DNA of 64,000 bases from Chondrosia reniformis (taxonomy: Eukaryota > Porifera > Demospongiae > Chondrillida > Chondrillidae), in assembly GCA_947172415.1 (NCBI GenBank), contig OX359191.1:3720001-3784000 (forward strand). Direction: 5' to 3'. Position numbers and translations under genes: made by a program. The notes below the pieces were generated by a model, which worked only from the letters and a program-made list of their open reading frames with translations, was not told the origin of the DNA and did no database searches. Position 1 is the stretch's first letter. Every line of letters begins with the position of its first letter. Positions 33,782 through 51,700 of the stretch are shown here, in pieces.

Positions 33782-36700
33782 GATGTATGCTTGTTTTTCT
33801 TTTTTCAGGTGACCCACCTTGGTATTGAACAAGAACATCCTCGTACCTTTTAACCAGACGATGTCATCCGTTACACCATCGGTCATGTGGGTCACCCATT
33901 ATATGTTGTAAATGAAGTCCTATTTATATACCACTCACTTTTGACTCTACATATATATGCAATATATAAGATATATAATATGCATATAAGATATATACAA
34001 TATATATTATATATAATATATATAATACATATATAAGATGTATGCTTGTTTTTCTTTTTTGAGGTGACCCAACTTGGTTTTGAACCAGGGCATCCTCGTA
34101 CCTTTTATCCAGACGATGTCATCCGTAACACCTTCGGTCATATGGGTCACCCATTATATGTTGTAAATGAAGTCCTATTTATATACCACTTACTTTTGAC
34201 TCTACGTATATATGCAATATATAAGATATATAATATGCATATAAGATATATACAATATATATTACATATAAGATATATAATACATATATAAGATGTATCC
34301 TTTTTTTTCTTTTTTCAGGACCCAACCTGGTTTTGAACCACGGCATCCTCGTACCTTGTATCCAGACGATGTCATCCGTAACACCATTGGTCACGTGGCT
34401 TCCATAATATATGTTTTAAATGAAGTCCTATTTAACTTTTGACTCTACATATATATGCAATATATAAGATATATAATATGCATATAAGATATATAACATA
34501 CATATTACATATAAGATATATATTACATAAAAGATATATATTACATATATAAGATGTATGCTCTTTTTTCTTTTTTCAGGACCCAAACTGGTATTCAATC
34601 AGGGCATCCTCGTAACTTGTATCCAGACGATGTCATCCGTTACACCATCGGTCACGTGGGTCACCCAATATTTATTGTAAATGAAGTCCTATTTATAAAC
34701 CACTCACTTTTGACTCTACATATATATTCAATATATAAAATATATAATATACATATAAGATATATACAATATATATTACATATAAGATATATAATATATA
34801 TATAAGATGTATGCTTTTTACTTTTTTCAGGGCCCTACCTGGTATTGAACCAGGGCATCCTCATACCTTGTATCCAGACGTTGTCATCCGTAACACCATC
34901 GGTCATGTGGGTCACCCATTATTGTTGTAAATGAAGTCCTATTTATATACCACTTACTTTTGACTCTACATATATATGCAATATATAAGATATATAATAT
35001 GCATATAAGATATATACAATATATATTACATTTAAGATATATAATACACATATAAGATGTATGCTTTTTTTTCTTTTGTCAGGACCCAACTTGGTATTGA
35101 ACCAGGTTATCCTCGTACCTTGTATCAAGACGATGTCATCCGTAACATCGTCGATCACGTGGCTACCATAATATATGTTTTAATGAAGTCCTATTTATAT
35201 ACCACTCACTTTTGACTCTACATATATATGCAATATATAAGATATATAATATGCATATAAGATATATACAATATATATTACATATAAGATATATAATACA
35301 TATATATGATGTATGCTCTTTTTTCTTTTTTCAAGACCCAAACTGGTATTGAATCAGGGCATCCTCGTACCTTGTATCCAGACGATGTCATCCGTAACAC
35401 CATCGGTCACGTGGGTCACCCAATATATGTTGTAAATGAAGTCCTATTTATATACCACTCACTTTTCACTCTACATATATATATGTATACAATATATAAG
35501 ATATATAATATGCATATAAGATATATACAATATATATTACATATAAGATATATAATACATATATAAGATGTATCCTTTTTTTTCTTTTTTCAGGACCCAA
35601 CCTTGTTTTGAACCACGGCATCCTCGTACCTTGTATCCAGACGATGTCATCCGTAACACCATTGGTCACGTGGCTTCCATAATATATGTTTTAAATGAAT
35701 TGCTATTTAACTTTTGACTCTACATATATATGCAATATATAAGATATATTATATGCATATAAGATATATACAATATATATTACATATAAGATATATAATA
35801 CATATATAAGATGTATGCTCTTTTTTCTTTTTTCAGGACCCAAACTGGTATTGAATCAGGGCATCCTCGTAACTTGTATCCAGACGATGTCATCCGTTAC
35901 ACCATCGGTCACGTGGGTCACCCAATATTTGTTGTAAATGAAGTCATATTTATAAACCACTCACTTTTGACTCTACATATATATGCAATATATAAGATAT
36001 ATTATATGCATATAAGATATATACAATATATATTACATATAAGATATATAATACACAAATAAGATGTATGCTTGTTTTTCTTTTTTCAGGTGACCCACCT
36101 TGGTATTGAACAAGAACATCCTCGTACCTTTTAACCAGACGATGTCATCCGTTACACCATCGGTCATGTGGGTCACCTATTATATGTTGTAAATGAAGTC
36201 CTATTTATATACCACTCACTTTTGACTCTACATATATATGCAATATATAAGATATATAATATGCATATAAGATATATACAATATATATTATATATAATAT
36301 ATATAATACATATATAAGATGTATGCTTGTTTTTCTTTTTTGAGGTGACCCAACTTGGTTTTGAACCAGGGCATCCTCGTACCTTTTATCCAGACGATGT
36401 CATCCGTAACACCTTCGGTCATATGGGTCACCCATTATATGTTGTAAATGAAGTCCTATTTATATACCACTTACTTTTGACTCTACGTATATATGCAATA
36501 TATAAGATATATAATATGCATATAAGATATATACAATATATATTACATATAAGATATATAATACATATATAAGATGTATCCTTTTTTTTCTTTTTTCAGG
36601 ACCCAACCTGGTTTTGAACCACGGCATCCTCGTACCTTGTATCCAGACGATGTCATCCGTAACACCATTGGTCACGTGGCTTCCATAATATATGTTTTAA

Positions 36701-38343
36701 ATGAAGTCCTATTTAACTTTTGACTCTACATATATATGCAATATATAAGATATATAATATGCATATAAGATATATAACATACATATTACATATAAGATAT
36801 ATATTACATAAAAGATATATATTACATATATAAGATGTATGCTCTTTTTTCTTTTTTCAGGACCCAAACTGGTATTCAATCAGGGCATCCTCGTAACTTG
36901 TATCCAGACGATGTCATCCGTTACACCATCGGTCACGTGGGTCACCCAATATTTATTGTAAATGAAGTCCTATTTATAAACCACTCACTTTTGACTCTAC
37001 ATATATATTCAATATATAAAATATATAATATACATATAAGATATATACAATATATATTACATATAAGATATATAATATATATATAAGATGTATGCTTTTT
37101 ACTTTTTTCAGGGCCCTACCTGGTATTGAACCAGGGCATCCTCATACCTTGTATCCAGACGTTGTCATCCGTAACACCATCGGTCATGTGGGTCACCCAT
37201 TATTGTTGTAAATGAAGTCCTATTTATATACCACTTACTTTTGACTCTACATATATATGCAATATATAAGATATATAATATGCATATAAGATATATACAA
37301 TATATATTACATTTAAGATATATAATACACATATAAGATGTATGCTTTTTTTTCTTTTGTCAGGACCCAACTTGGTATTGAACCAGGTTATCCTCGTACC
37401 TTGTATCAAGACGATGTCATCCGTAACATCGTCGATCACGTGGCTACCATAATATATGTTTTAATGAAGTCCTATTTATATACCACTCACTTTTGACTCT
37501 ACATATATATGCAATATATAAGATATATAATATGCATATAAGATATATACAATATATATTACATATAAGATATATAATACATATATATGATGTATGCTCT
37601 TTTTTCTTTTTTCAAGACCCAAACTGGTATTGAATCAGGGCATCCTCGTACCTTGTATCCAGACGATGTCATCCGTAACACCATCGGTCACGTGGGTCAC
37701 CCAATATATGTTGTAAATGAAGTCCTATTTATATACCACTCACTTTTCACTCTACATATATATATGTATACAATATATAAGATATATAATATGCATATAA
37801 GATATATACAATATATATTACATATAAGATATATAATACATATATAAGATGTATCCTTTTTTTTCTTTTTTCAGGACCCAACCTTGTTTTGAACCACGGC
37901 ATCCTCGTACCTTGTATCCAGACGATGTCATCCGTAACACCATTGGTCACGTGGCTTCCATAATATATGTTTTAAATGAATTGCTATTTAACTTTTGACT
38001 CTACATATATATGCAATATATAAGATATATTATATGCATATAAGATATATACAATATATATTACATATAAGATATATAATACATATATAAGATGTATGCT
38101 CTTTTTTCTTTTTTCAGGACCCAAACTGGTATTGAATCAGGGCATCCTCGTAACTTGTATCCAGACGATGTCATCCGTTACACCATCGGTCACGTGGGTC
38201 ACCCAATATTTGTTGTAAATGAAGTCATATTTATAAACCACTCACTTTTGACTCTACATATATATGCAATATATAAGATATATTATATGCATATAAGATA
38301 TATACAATATATATTACATATAAGATATATAATACACAAATAA
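33782..38343 (+). repeat. Higher-order tandem duplication, 2 x 2,281 bp (9 monomers each)
   Basis: 33782-36062 and 36063-38343 are almost identical. One difference noticed is CACCCATT against CACCTATT. Unusual monomer variants (TTGAGGTGACCCAACTTGG, the short TATTTAACTTTTGAC form, the GTATACAATATA insertion) recur at exactly +2,281. Confidence 0.9.
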
Positions 38344-38596
38344 GATGTATGCTTTTTTTTCTTTTTTCAGGACCCAACCTGGTATTGAACCTGGTTTTCC
38401 TCGTACCTTGTATCAAGACGATGTCATCCGTAACATCATCGGTCACGTGGCTACCATAATATATGTTTTAATGAAGTCCTATTTATATACCCCTCACTTT
38501 TGACTCTACATATATATGCAATATATAAGATATATAATATGCATATAAGATATATACAATATATATTACATATAAGATATATAATACATATATAAG

Positions 38597-41500
38597 GTGT
38601 ATGCTCTTTTTTCTTTTTTCAGGACCCAAACTGGTATTGAATCAGGGCATCCTCGTACCTTGTATCCAGACGATGTCATCCGTAACACCATCGGTCACGT
38701 GGGTCACCCAATATATGTTGTAAATGAAGTCCTATTTATATACCACTCACTTTTGACTCTACATATATATATATATATACAATATATAAGATATTTGATA
38801 TGCATATAAGATATATATACAATATATATTACATATAAGACATATAATACATATATATATAAGATGTATGCTTTTTTTCTTTTTTCAGGACCCAACCTGG
38901 TATTGAACCAGGGCATCCTCCTACCTTGTAGCCAGACGATGTCATCTGTAACACCATCGGTCACGTGGGTTCCACAATATATGTTGTAAATGAAGTCCTA
39001 TTGATTTACCACTCACTTTTGACTCTACATATATATGCAATATATAAGATATATAATATGCATATAAGATATATTACATATATATTACATATAAGATATA
39101 TAATACATATATAAGATGTATGCTTGTTTTTCTTTTTTCAGGTCACCCAACTTCGTATTGAACCAGGGAATCCTCGTACCTTGTATCCAGACGATGTCAT
39201 CCGTAACACCATCAGTCATGTGGGTCACCATTATATATTGTAAATGAAGTCCTATTTATATACCACTTACTTTTGACTCTACGTATATATGCAATATATA
39301 AGATATATAATATGCATATAAGATATATACAATATATATTACATATAAGATATATAATACATATATAAGATGTATGTTTTTTACTTTTTCAGGACCCAAC
39401 CTGGTATTGAACAAGGGCATCCTCGTATGTACCTTGTATCCAGACGATGTCATCCTTAACACCATCGGTTACGTGGGTCACCCAATATATGTTGTAAATG
39501 AAGTCCTATTTATATACCACTCACTTTTGACTCTACATATATATATATATATACAATATATAAGATATTTGATATGCATATAAGATATATATACAATATA
39601 TATTACATATAAGACATATAATACATATATAAGATGTATGCTTTTTTTCTTTTTTCAGGACCCAACCTGGTATTGAACCAGGGCATCCTCGTACCTTGTA
39701 TCCAGACGATGTCATCTGTAACACCATTGGTCACGTGGGTTCCACAATATATGTTGTAAATGAAGTCCTATTGATTTACCACTCACTTTTGACTCTACAT
39801 ATATATGCAATATATAAGATATATAATATGCATATAAGATATATACAATATATATTACATATAAGATATATAATACATATATAAGATGTATCCTTTTTTT
39901 CTTTTTTCAGGACCCAACCTTGTTTTGAACCACGGCATCCTCGTACCTTGTATCCAGACGATGTCATCCGTAACACCATTGGTCACGTGGCTTCCATAGT
40001 ATATGTTTTAAATGAAGTCCTATTTAACTTTTGACTCTACATATTTATGCAATATATAAGATATATAATATGCATATAAGATATATAACATATATATTAC
40101 ATATAAGATATATATTACATATATATGATGTATGCTCTTTTCTCTTTTTTCAGGACCCAAACTGGTATTGAATCAGGGCATCCTCGTACCTTGTATCCAG
40201 ACGATGTCATCCGTAACACCATCGGTCACGTGGGTCACCCAATATATGTTGTAAATGAAGTCCTATTTATATACCACTCACTTTTCACTCTACATATAAA
40301 TATGTATACAATATATAAGATATATAATATGCATATAAGATATATACAATATATATTACATATAAGATATATAATACATATATAAGATGTATCCTTTTTT
40401 TTCTTTTTTCAGGACCCAACCTTGTTTTGAACCACGGCATCCTCGTACCTTGTATCCAGACGATGTCATCCGTAACACCATTGGTCACGTGGCTTCCATA
40501 ATATATGTTTTAAATGAAGTGCTATTTAACTTTTGACTCTACATATATATGCAATATATAAGATATATTATATGCATATAAGATATATACAATATATATT
40601 ACATATAAGATATATAATACATATATAAGATGTATGCTCTTTTTTCTTTTTTCAGGACCCAAACTGGTATTGAATCAGGGCATCCTCGTAACTTGTATCC
40701 AGACGATGTCATCCGTTACACCATCGGTCACGTGGGTCACCGAATATTTGTTGTAAATGAAGTCCTATTTATAAACCACTCACTTTTGACTCTGCATATA
40801 TATGCAATATATAAGATATATTATATGCATATAAGATATATACAATATATATTACATATAAGATATATAATACACAAATAAGATGTATGCTTTTTTTTCT
40901 TTTTTCAGGACCAAACCTGGTATTGAACCTGGTTATCCTCGTGCCTTGTATCAAGACGATGTCATCCGTAACATCATCGGTCACGTGGCTACCATAATAT
41001 ATGTTTTAATGAAGTCCTATTTATATACCCCTCACTTTTGACTCTACATATATATGCAATATATAAGATATATAATATGCATATAAGATATATACAATAT
41101 ATATTACATATAAGATATATAATACATATATAAGGTGTATGCTCTTTTTTCTTTTTTCAGGACCCAAACTGGTATTGAATCAGGGCATCCTCGTACCTTG
41201 TATCCAGACGATGTCATCCGTAACACCATCGGTCACGTGGGTCACCCAATATATGTTGTAAAAGAAGTCCTATTTATAAACCACTCACTTTTGACTCTGC
41301 ATATATATGCAATATATAAGATATATTATATGCATATAAGATATATACAATATATATTACATATAAGATATATAATACACAAATAAGATGTATGCTTTTT
41401 TTTCTTTTTTCAGGACCCAACCTGGTATTGAACCTGGTTATCCTCGTACCTTGTATCAAGACGATGTCATCCGTAACATCATCGGTCACGTGGCTACCAT

Positions 41501-43940
41501 AATATATGTTTTAATGAAGTCCTATTTATATACCCCTCACTTTTGACTCTACATATATATGCAATATATAAGATATATAATATGCATATAAGATATATAC
41601 AATATATATTACATATAAGATATATAATACATATATAAGGTGTATGCTCTTTTTTCTTTTTTCAGGACCCAAACTGGTATTGAATCAGGGCATCCTCGTA
41701 CCTTGTATCCAGACGATGTCATCCGTAACACCATCGGTCACGTGGGTCACCCAATATATGTTGTAAATGAAGTCCTATTTATATACCACTCACTTTTGAC
41801 TCTACATATATATATATATATACAATATATAAGATATTTGATATGCATATAAGATATATATACAATATATATTACATATAAGACATATAATACATATATA
41901 TATAAGATGTATGCTTTTTTTCTTTTTTCAGGACCCAACCTGGTATTGAACCAGGGCATCCTCCTACCTTGTAGCCAGACGATGTCATCTGTAACACCAT
42001 CGGTCACGTGGGTTCCACAATATATGTTGTAAATGAAGTCCTATTGATTTACCACTCACTTTTGACTCTACATATATATGCAATATATAAGATATATAAT
42101 ATGCATATAAGATATATTACATATATATTACATATAAGATATATAATACATATATAAGATGTATGCTTGTTTTTCTTTTTTCAGGTCACCCAACTTCGTA
42201 TTGAACCAGGGAATCCTCGTACCTTGTATCCAGACGATGTCATCCGTAACACCATCAGTCATGTTGGTCACCATTATATATTGTAAATGAAGTCCTATTT
42301 ATATACCACTTACTTTTGACTCTACGTATATATGCAATATATAAGATATATAATATGCATATAAGATATATACAATATATATTACATATAAGATATATAA
42401 TACATATATAAGATGTATGTTTTTTACTTTTTCAGGACCCAACCTGGTATTGAACAAGGGCATCCTCGTATGTACCTTGTATCCAGACGATGTCATCCTT
42501 AACACCATCGGTTACGTGGGTCACCCAATATATGTTGTAAATGAAGTCCTATTTATATACCACTCACTTTTGACTCTACATATATATATATATATACAAT
42601 ATATAAGATATTTGATATGCATATAAGATATATATACAATATATATTACATATAAGACATATAATACATATATATATAAGATGTATGCTTTTTTTCTTTT
42701 TTCAGGACCCAACCTGGTATTGAACCAGGGCATCCTCCTACCTTGTAGCCAGACGATGTCATCTGTAACACCATCGGTCACGTGGGTTCCACAATATATG
42801 TTGTAAATGAAGTCCTATTGATTTACCACTCACTTTTGACTCTACATATATATGCAATATATAAGATATATAATATGCATATAAGATATATTACATATAT
42901 ATTACATATAAGATATATAATACATATATAAGATGTATGCTTGTTTTTCTTTTTTCAGGTCACCCAACTTCGTATTGAACCAGGGAATCCTCGTACCTTT
43001 TATCCAGACGATGTCATCCGTAACACCATCAGTCATGTTGGTCACCATTATATATTGTAAATGAAGTCCTATTTATATACCACTTACTTTTGACTCTACG
43101 TATATATGCAATATATAAGATATATAATATGCATATAAGATATATACAATATATATTACATATAAGATATATAATACATATATAAGATGTATGTTTTTTA
43201 CTTTTTCAGGACCTAACCGGGTATTGAACAAGGGCATCCTCGTATGTACCTTGTATCCAGACGATGTCATCCTTAACACCATCGGTTACGTGGGTCACCC
43301 AATATATGTTGTAAATGAAGTCCTATTTATATACCACTCACTTTTGACTCTACATATATATATATATATACAATATATAAGATATTTGATATGCATATAA
43401 GATATATATACAATATATATTACATATAAGACATATAATACATATATAAGATGTATGCTTTTTTTCTTTTTTCAGGACCCAACCTGGTATTGAACCAGGG
43501 CATCCTCGTACCTTGTATCCAGACGATGTCATCTGTAACACCATTGGTCACGTGGGTTCCACAATATATGTTGTAAATGAAGTCCTATTGATTTACCACT
43601 CACTTTTGACTCTACATATATATGCAATATATAAGATATATAATATGCATATAAGATATATACAATATATATTACATATAAGATATATAATACATATATA
43701 AGATGTATCCTTTTTTTCTTTTTTCAGGACCGAACCTTGTTTTGAACCACGGCATCCTCGTACCTTGTATCCAGACGATGTCATCCGTAACACCATTGGT
43801 CACGTGGCTTCCATAATATATGTCTTAAATGAAGTCCTATTTAACTTTTGACTCTACATATATATGCAATATATAAGATATATAATATGCATATAAGATA
43901 TATAACATATATATTACATATAAGATATATATTACATATA
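38597..43940 (+). repeat. Higher-order duplications of 3,043 bp and 774 bp
   Basis: Variant monomers at 38597, 38704, 39256 and 39374 recur at +3,043 (41640, 41747, 42299, 42417). A three-monomer block then repeats at +774 (42521, 43073, 43191), after which the order resumes at +3,817. A separate 505-bp duplication links 40630 and 41135. Confidence 0.8.
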
Positions 43941-45714
43941 TATGATGTATGCTCTTTTCTCTTTTTTCAGGACCCAAACTGGTATTGAATCAGGGCATCC
44001 TCGTAACTTGTATCCAGACGATGTCATCCGTTACACCATCGGTCACGTGGGTCACCCAATATTTGTTGTAAATGAAGTCCTATTTATAAACCGCTCACTT
44101 TTGACTCTACATATATATGCAATATATAAAATATATAATATACATATAAGATATATACAATATTTATTACATATAAGATAGATAATATATATGTAAGATG
44201 TATGCTTTTTTCTTTTTTCAGGGCCCTACCTGGTATTGAACAAGGGCATCCTCATACCTTGTATCCAGACGTTGTCATCCGTAACACCATCGGTCATGTG
44301 GGTCACCCGTTATTGTTGTAAATGAAGTCCTATTTATATACCACTCACTTTTGACTCTACATATATATGCAATATATAAGATATATAATATACATATAAG
44401 ATATATACAATATATATTACATATAAGATATATAATACACATATAAGATGTATGCTTTTTTTTCTTTTTTCAGGACCCAACTTGGTATTGAACCAGGTTA
44501 TCCTCGTACCTTGTATCAAGACGATGTCATCCGTAACATCGTCGGTCACGTGGCTACCATAATATATGTTTTAATGAAGTCCTATTTATATACCCCTCAC
44601 TTTTGACTCTACATATATATGCAATATATAAGATATATAATATGCATATAAGAAATATATCTTATATATTACATATAAGATATATAATACACATATAAGA
44701 TGTATGCTTTTTTTTTTTTTTCAGGACCCAACTTGGTATTGAACCAGGTTATCCTCGTACCTTGCATCAAGACGATGTCATCCGTAACATCGTCGGTCAC
44801 GTGGCTACCATAATATATGTTTTAATGAAGTCCTATTTATATACCCCTCACTTTTGACTCTACATATATATGCAATATATAAGATATATAATATGCATAT
44901 AAGATATATATCTTATATATTACATATAAGATATATAATACATATATAAGATGTATGCTCTTTTTTCTTTTTTCAGGACCCAAACTGGTATTGAATCAGG
45001 GCATCCTCGTACCTTGTATCAAGACGATGTCATCCTTAACACCATCGGTCACGTGGTTCACCCAATATATGTTGTAAATGAAGTCCTATTTATATACCAC
45101 TCACTTTTGACTCTACATATATATATATATACAATATATAAGATATATAATATGCATATAAGATATATACAATATATATTACATATAATATATATAATAC
45201 ATATATAAGATGTATGCTTGTTTTTCTTTTTTCAGGTGACTCAACTTGGTATTGAACCAGGGCATCCTCGTACCTTATATCCTGACGATGTCATTCGTAA
45301 CACCATCGGTCACATGGGTCACCCAATATTTGATGTTAATGAAGTCCTATTTATATACCACTCACTTTTGACTCTACATATATATGCAATATATAAGATA
45401 TATAATATGCATATAAGATATATACAATATATATTACATATTATATATATAATACATATATAAGATGTATGCTTGTTTTTCTTTTTTCAGGTGACTCAAC
45501 TTGGTATTGAACCAGGGCATCCTCGTACCTTATATCCTGACGATGTCATTCGTAACACCATCGGTCACATGGGTCACCCAATATTTGATGTTAATGAAGT
45601 CCAATTTATATACCACTCACTTTTGACTCTACATATATATGCAATATATAAGATATATAATATGCATATAAGATATATACAATATATATTACATATAATA
45701 TATATAATACATAT

Positions 45715-48700
45715 ATAGTATGTCTGCTTGTTTTTCTTTTTTCAGGTGACCCAACTTAGTATTGAACCAGGGCATCCTCGTACCTTGTATCCAGACGATG
45801 TCATCCGTAACACCATCGGTCATGTGGGTTCCATAATATATGTTGTAAATGAAGTCCTATTTATATACCACTTACTTTTGACTCTACATATATATGCAAT
45901 ATTTAAGATATATAATATGCATATAAGATATATAACATATATACTACATATAAGATATATAATACATATATAAGATGTATGCTCTTTTTTCTTTTTTCAG
46001 GACCCAAACTGGTATTGAATCAGGGCATCCTCGTAACTTGTATCCAGACGATGTCATCCGTTACAGCATCGGTCACGTGGGTCACCCAATATTTGTTGTA
46101 AATGAAGTCATATTTATAAACCACTCACTTTTGACTCTACATATATATGCAATATATAAGACATATAATATGCATATAAGATATATACAATATATATTAC
46201 ATATAAGATATATAATACACAAATAAGATGTATGCTTTTTTTTCTTTTTTCAGGACCCAACCTGGTATTGAACCTGGTTATCCTCGTACCTTGTATCAAG
46301 ACGATGTCATCCGTAACATCATCGGTCACGTGGCTACCATAATATATGTTTTAATGAAGTCCTATTTATATACCCCTCACTTTTGACTCTACATATATAT
46401 GCAATATATAAGATATATAATATGCATATAAGATATATACAATATATATTACATATAAGATATATAATACATATATAAGATGTATGCTCTTTTTTCTTTT
46501 TTCAGGACCCAAACTGGTGTTGAATCAGGGTATCCTCGTGCCTTGTATACAGACGATGTCATCCGTAACACCATCGGTCACGTGGGTCACCCAATATATG
46601 TTGTAAATGAAGTCCTATTTATATACCACTCACTTTTGACTCTACATATATATATATATATATACAATATATAAGATATTTGATATGCATACAAGATATA
46701 TATACAATATATATTACATATAAGACATATAATACATATATAAGATGTATGCTTTTTTTTTTTCAGGACCCAACCTGGTATTGAACCAGGGCATCCTCGT
46801 GCCTTGTATCCAGACGATGTCATCTGTAACACCATCGGTCACGTGGGTTCCACAATATATGTTGTAAATGAAGTCCTATTGATTTACCACTCACTTTTGA
46901 CTCTACATATATATGCAATATATAAGATATATAATATGCGTATAAGATATATACAATATATATTACATAAAAGATATTTAATACATATATAAGATGTATG
47001 CTCTTTTTTCTTTTTTCAGGACCCAAGCTGGTATTGAATCAGGGCATCCTCGTACCTTGTATCCAGACGATGTCATCCGTAACACCATCGGTCACGTGGG
47101 TCACCCAATATATGTTATAAATGAAGTCCTATTTATATACCACTCACTTTTGACTCTACATATATATATATATATATATACAATATATAAGATATATAAT
47201 ATGCATATAAGATATATACAATATATATTACATATAAGATATATAATACATATATAAGATGTATCCTTTTTTTTTTTTTTCAGGACCCAACCTTGTTTTG
47301 AACCACGGCATCCTCGTACCTTGTATCCAGACGATGTCATCCGTAACACCATTGGTCACGTGGCTTCCATAATATATGTTTTAAATGAAGTCCTATTTAA
47401 CTTTTGACTCTACATATATATGCAATATATAAGATATATAATATGCATATAAGATATATAACATATATATTACATATAAGATATATATTACATATATAAG
47501 ATGTATGCTCTTTTTTCTTTTTTCAGGACCCAAACTGGTATTGAATCAGGGCATCCTCGTAACTTGTATCCAGACGATTTCATCCGTTACACCGTCGGTC
47601 ACGTGGGTCACCCAATATTTGTTGTAAATGAAGTCCTATTTATAAACCACTCACTTTTGACTCTACATATATATGCAATATATAAAATATATAATATACA
47701 TAAAAGATATATACAATATATATTACATATAAGATATATAATATATATATAAGATGTATGCTTTTTTCTTTTTTCAGGGCCCTACCTGGTATTGAACCAG
47801 GGCATCCTCATACCTTGTATCCAGACGTTGTCATCCGTAACACCATCGGTCATGTGGGTCACCCAATATTTGTTGTAAATGAAGTCCTATTTATAAACCA
47901 CTCACTTTTGACTCTACATATATATGCAATATATAAAATATATAATATACATAAAAGATATATACAATATATATTACATATAAGATATATAATATATATA
48001 TAAGATGTATGCTTTTTTCTTTTTTCAGGGCCCTACCTGGTATTGAACCATGGCATCCTCATACCTTGTATCCAGACGTTGTCATCCGTAACACCATCGG
48101 TCATGTGGGTCACCCGTTATTGTTGTAAATGAAGTCCTATTTATATACCACTTACTTTTGACTCTACGTATATATGCAATATATAAGATATATAATATAC
48201 ATATAAGATATATACAATATATATTACATATAAGATATATAATACACATATAAGATGTATGCTTTTTTTCCTTTTTCAGGACCCAACTTGGTATTGAACC
48301 AGGTTATCCTCGTACCTTGTATCAAGACGATGTCATCCGTAACATCGTCGGTCACGTGGCTACCATAATATATGTTTTAATGAAGTCCTATTTATATACC
48401 CCTCACTTTTGACTCTACATATATATGCAATATATAAGATATATAATATGCATATAAGATATATAATACATATATAAGATGTATGCTCTTTTTTCTTCAT
48501 TCAGGACCCAAACTGGTATTGAATCAGGGCATCCTCGTACCTTGTATCAAGACGATGTCATCCGTAACACCATCGGTCACGTGGGTCACCCAATATATGT
48601 TGTAAATGAAGTCCTATTTATATACCACTCACTTTTGACTCTACATATATATATATATATACAATATATAAGATATATAATATGCATATAAGATATATAC

Positions 48701-51700
48701 AATATATATTACATATAATATATATAATACATATATAAGATGTATGCTTGTTTTTCTTTTTTCAGGTGACCCAACTTGGTATTGAACCAGGGCATCCTCG
48801 TACCTTGTATCCAGACGATGTCATCCGTAACACCATCGGTCACGTGGCTTCCATAATATATGTTGTAAATGAAGTCGTATTTATATACCCCTCACTTTTG
48901 ACTCTACATATATATGCAATAAATAAAATATATAATATGCATATAAGATATATACAATATATATTACATAAAAGATATATAATACATATATAAAATGTAT
49001 TCTCTTTTTTCTTTTTTCAGGACCCAAACTGGTATTGAATCAGGGCATCCTTGTACCTTGTATCCAGACGATGTCATCCGTAACACCATCGGTCACGTGG
49101 GTCACCCAATATTTGTTGTAAATGAAGTCCTATTTATATACCACTCACTTTTGACTCTACATATATATGCAATATATAAAATATATAATATGCATATAAG
49201 ATATATACAATATATATTACATATAAGATATATAATATATATATAAGATGTATGCTTTTTTCTTTTTTCAGGACCCAACTTGGTATTGAATCAGGGCATC
49301 CTCGTACCTTGTATCCAGACGATGTCATCCGTAACACCATCGGTCACGTGGGTCACCCAATATTTGTTGTAAATGAAGTCCTATTTATATACCACTCACT
49401 TTTGACTCTACATATATATGCAATATATAAAATATATAATATGCATATAAGATATATACAATATATATTACATATAAGATATATAATATATATATAAGAT
49501 GTATGCTTTTTTCTTTTTTCAGGACCCAACTTGGTATTGAACCAGGTTATCCTCGTACCTTTTATCAAGACGATGTCATCCGTAACATCGTCGGTCACGT
49601 GGGTCACCCAATATTTGTTGTAAATGAAGTCCTATTTGTAAACCACTCACTTTTGACTCTACATATATATGCAATATATAAGATATATAATATGCATATA
49701 AGATATATACAATATATATTACATATAAGATATATAATACACAAATAAGATGTAAGCTTTTTTTTCTTTTTTCAGGACCCAACCTCGTATTGAACCTGGT
49801 TATTCTCGTACCTTGTATCAAGACGATGTCATCCGTAACATCATCGGTCACGTGGCTACCATAATATATGTTTTAATGAAGTCCTATTTATATACCCCTC
49901 ACTTTTGACTCTACATATATATGCAATATATAAGATATATAATATGCATATAAGATATATACAATATATATTACATATAAGATATATAATACATATATAA
50001 GATGTATGCTCTTTTTTCTTTTTTCAGGACCCAAACTGGTGTTGAATCTGGGCATCCTCGTGCCTTGTATACAGACGATGTCATCCGTAACACCATCGGT
50101 CACGTGGGTCACCCAATATATGTTGTAAATGAAGTCCTATTTATATACCACTCACTTTTGACTCTACATATATATATATATATATACAATATATAAGATA
50201 TTTGATATGCATACAAGATATATATACAATATATATTACATATAAGACATATAATACATATATAAGATGTATGCTTTTTTTTTTTCAGGACCCAACCTGG
50301 TATTGAACCAGGGCATCCTCGTGCCTTGTATCCAGACGATGTCATCTGTAACACCATCGGTCACGTGGGTTCCACAATATATGTTGTAAATGAAGTCCTA
50401 TTGATTTACCACTCACTTTTGACTCTACATATATATGCAATATATAAGATATATAATATGCGTATAAGATATATACAATATATATTACATATAAGATATA
50501 TAATACATATATAGTATGTCTGCTTGTTTTTCTTTTTTCAGGTGACCCAACTTAGTATTGAACCAGGGCATCCTCGTACCTTGTATCCAGACGATGTCAT
50601 CCGTAACACCATCGGTCATGTGGGTTCCATAATATATGTTGTAAATGAAGTCCTATTTATATACCACTTACTTTTGACTCTACATATATATGCAATATTT
50701 AAGATATATAATATGCATATAAGATATATAACATATATACTACATATAAGATATATAATACATATATAAGATGTATGCTCTTTTTTCTTTTTTCAGGACC
50801 CAAACTGGTATTGAATCAGGGCATCCTCGTAACTTGTATCCAGACGATGTCATCCGTTACAGCATCGGTCACGTGGGTCACCCAATATTTGTTGTAAATG
50901 AAGTCATATTTATAAACCACTCACTTTTGACTCTACATATATATGCAATATATAAGACATATAATATGCATATAAGATATATACAATATATATTACATAT
51001 AAGATATATAATACACAAATAAGATGTATGCTTTTTTTTCTTTTTTCAGGACCCAACCTGGTATTGAACCTGGTTATCCTCGTACCTTGTATCAAGACGA
51101 TGTCATCCGTAACATCATCGGTCACGTGGCTACCATAATATATGTTTTAATGAAGTCCTATTTATATACCCCTCACTTTTGACTCTACATATATATGCAA
51201 TATATAAGATATATAATATGCATATAAGATATATACAATATATATTACATATAAGATATATAATACATATATAAGATGTATGCTCTTTTTTCTTTTTTCA
51301 GGACCCAAACTGGTGTTGAATCAGGGTATCCTCGTGCCTTGTATACAGACGATGTCATCCGTAACACCATCGGTCACGTGGGTCACCCAATATATGTTGT
51401 AAATGAAGTCCTATTTATATACCACTCACTTTTGACTCTACATATATATATATATATATACAATATATAAGATATTTGATATGCATACAAGATATATATA
51501 CAATATATATTACATATAAGACATATAATACATATATAAGATGTATGCTTTTTTTTTTTCAGGACCCAACCTGGTATTGAACCAGGGCATCCTCGTGCCT
51601 TGTATCCAGACGATGTCATCTGTAACACCATCGGTCACGTGGGTTCCACAATATATGTTGTAAATGAAGTCCTATTGATTTACCACTCACTTTTGACTCT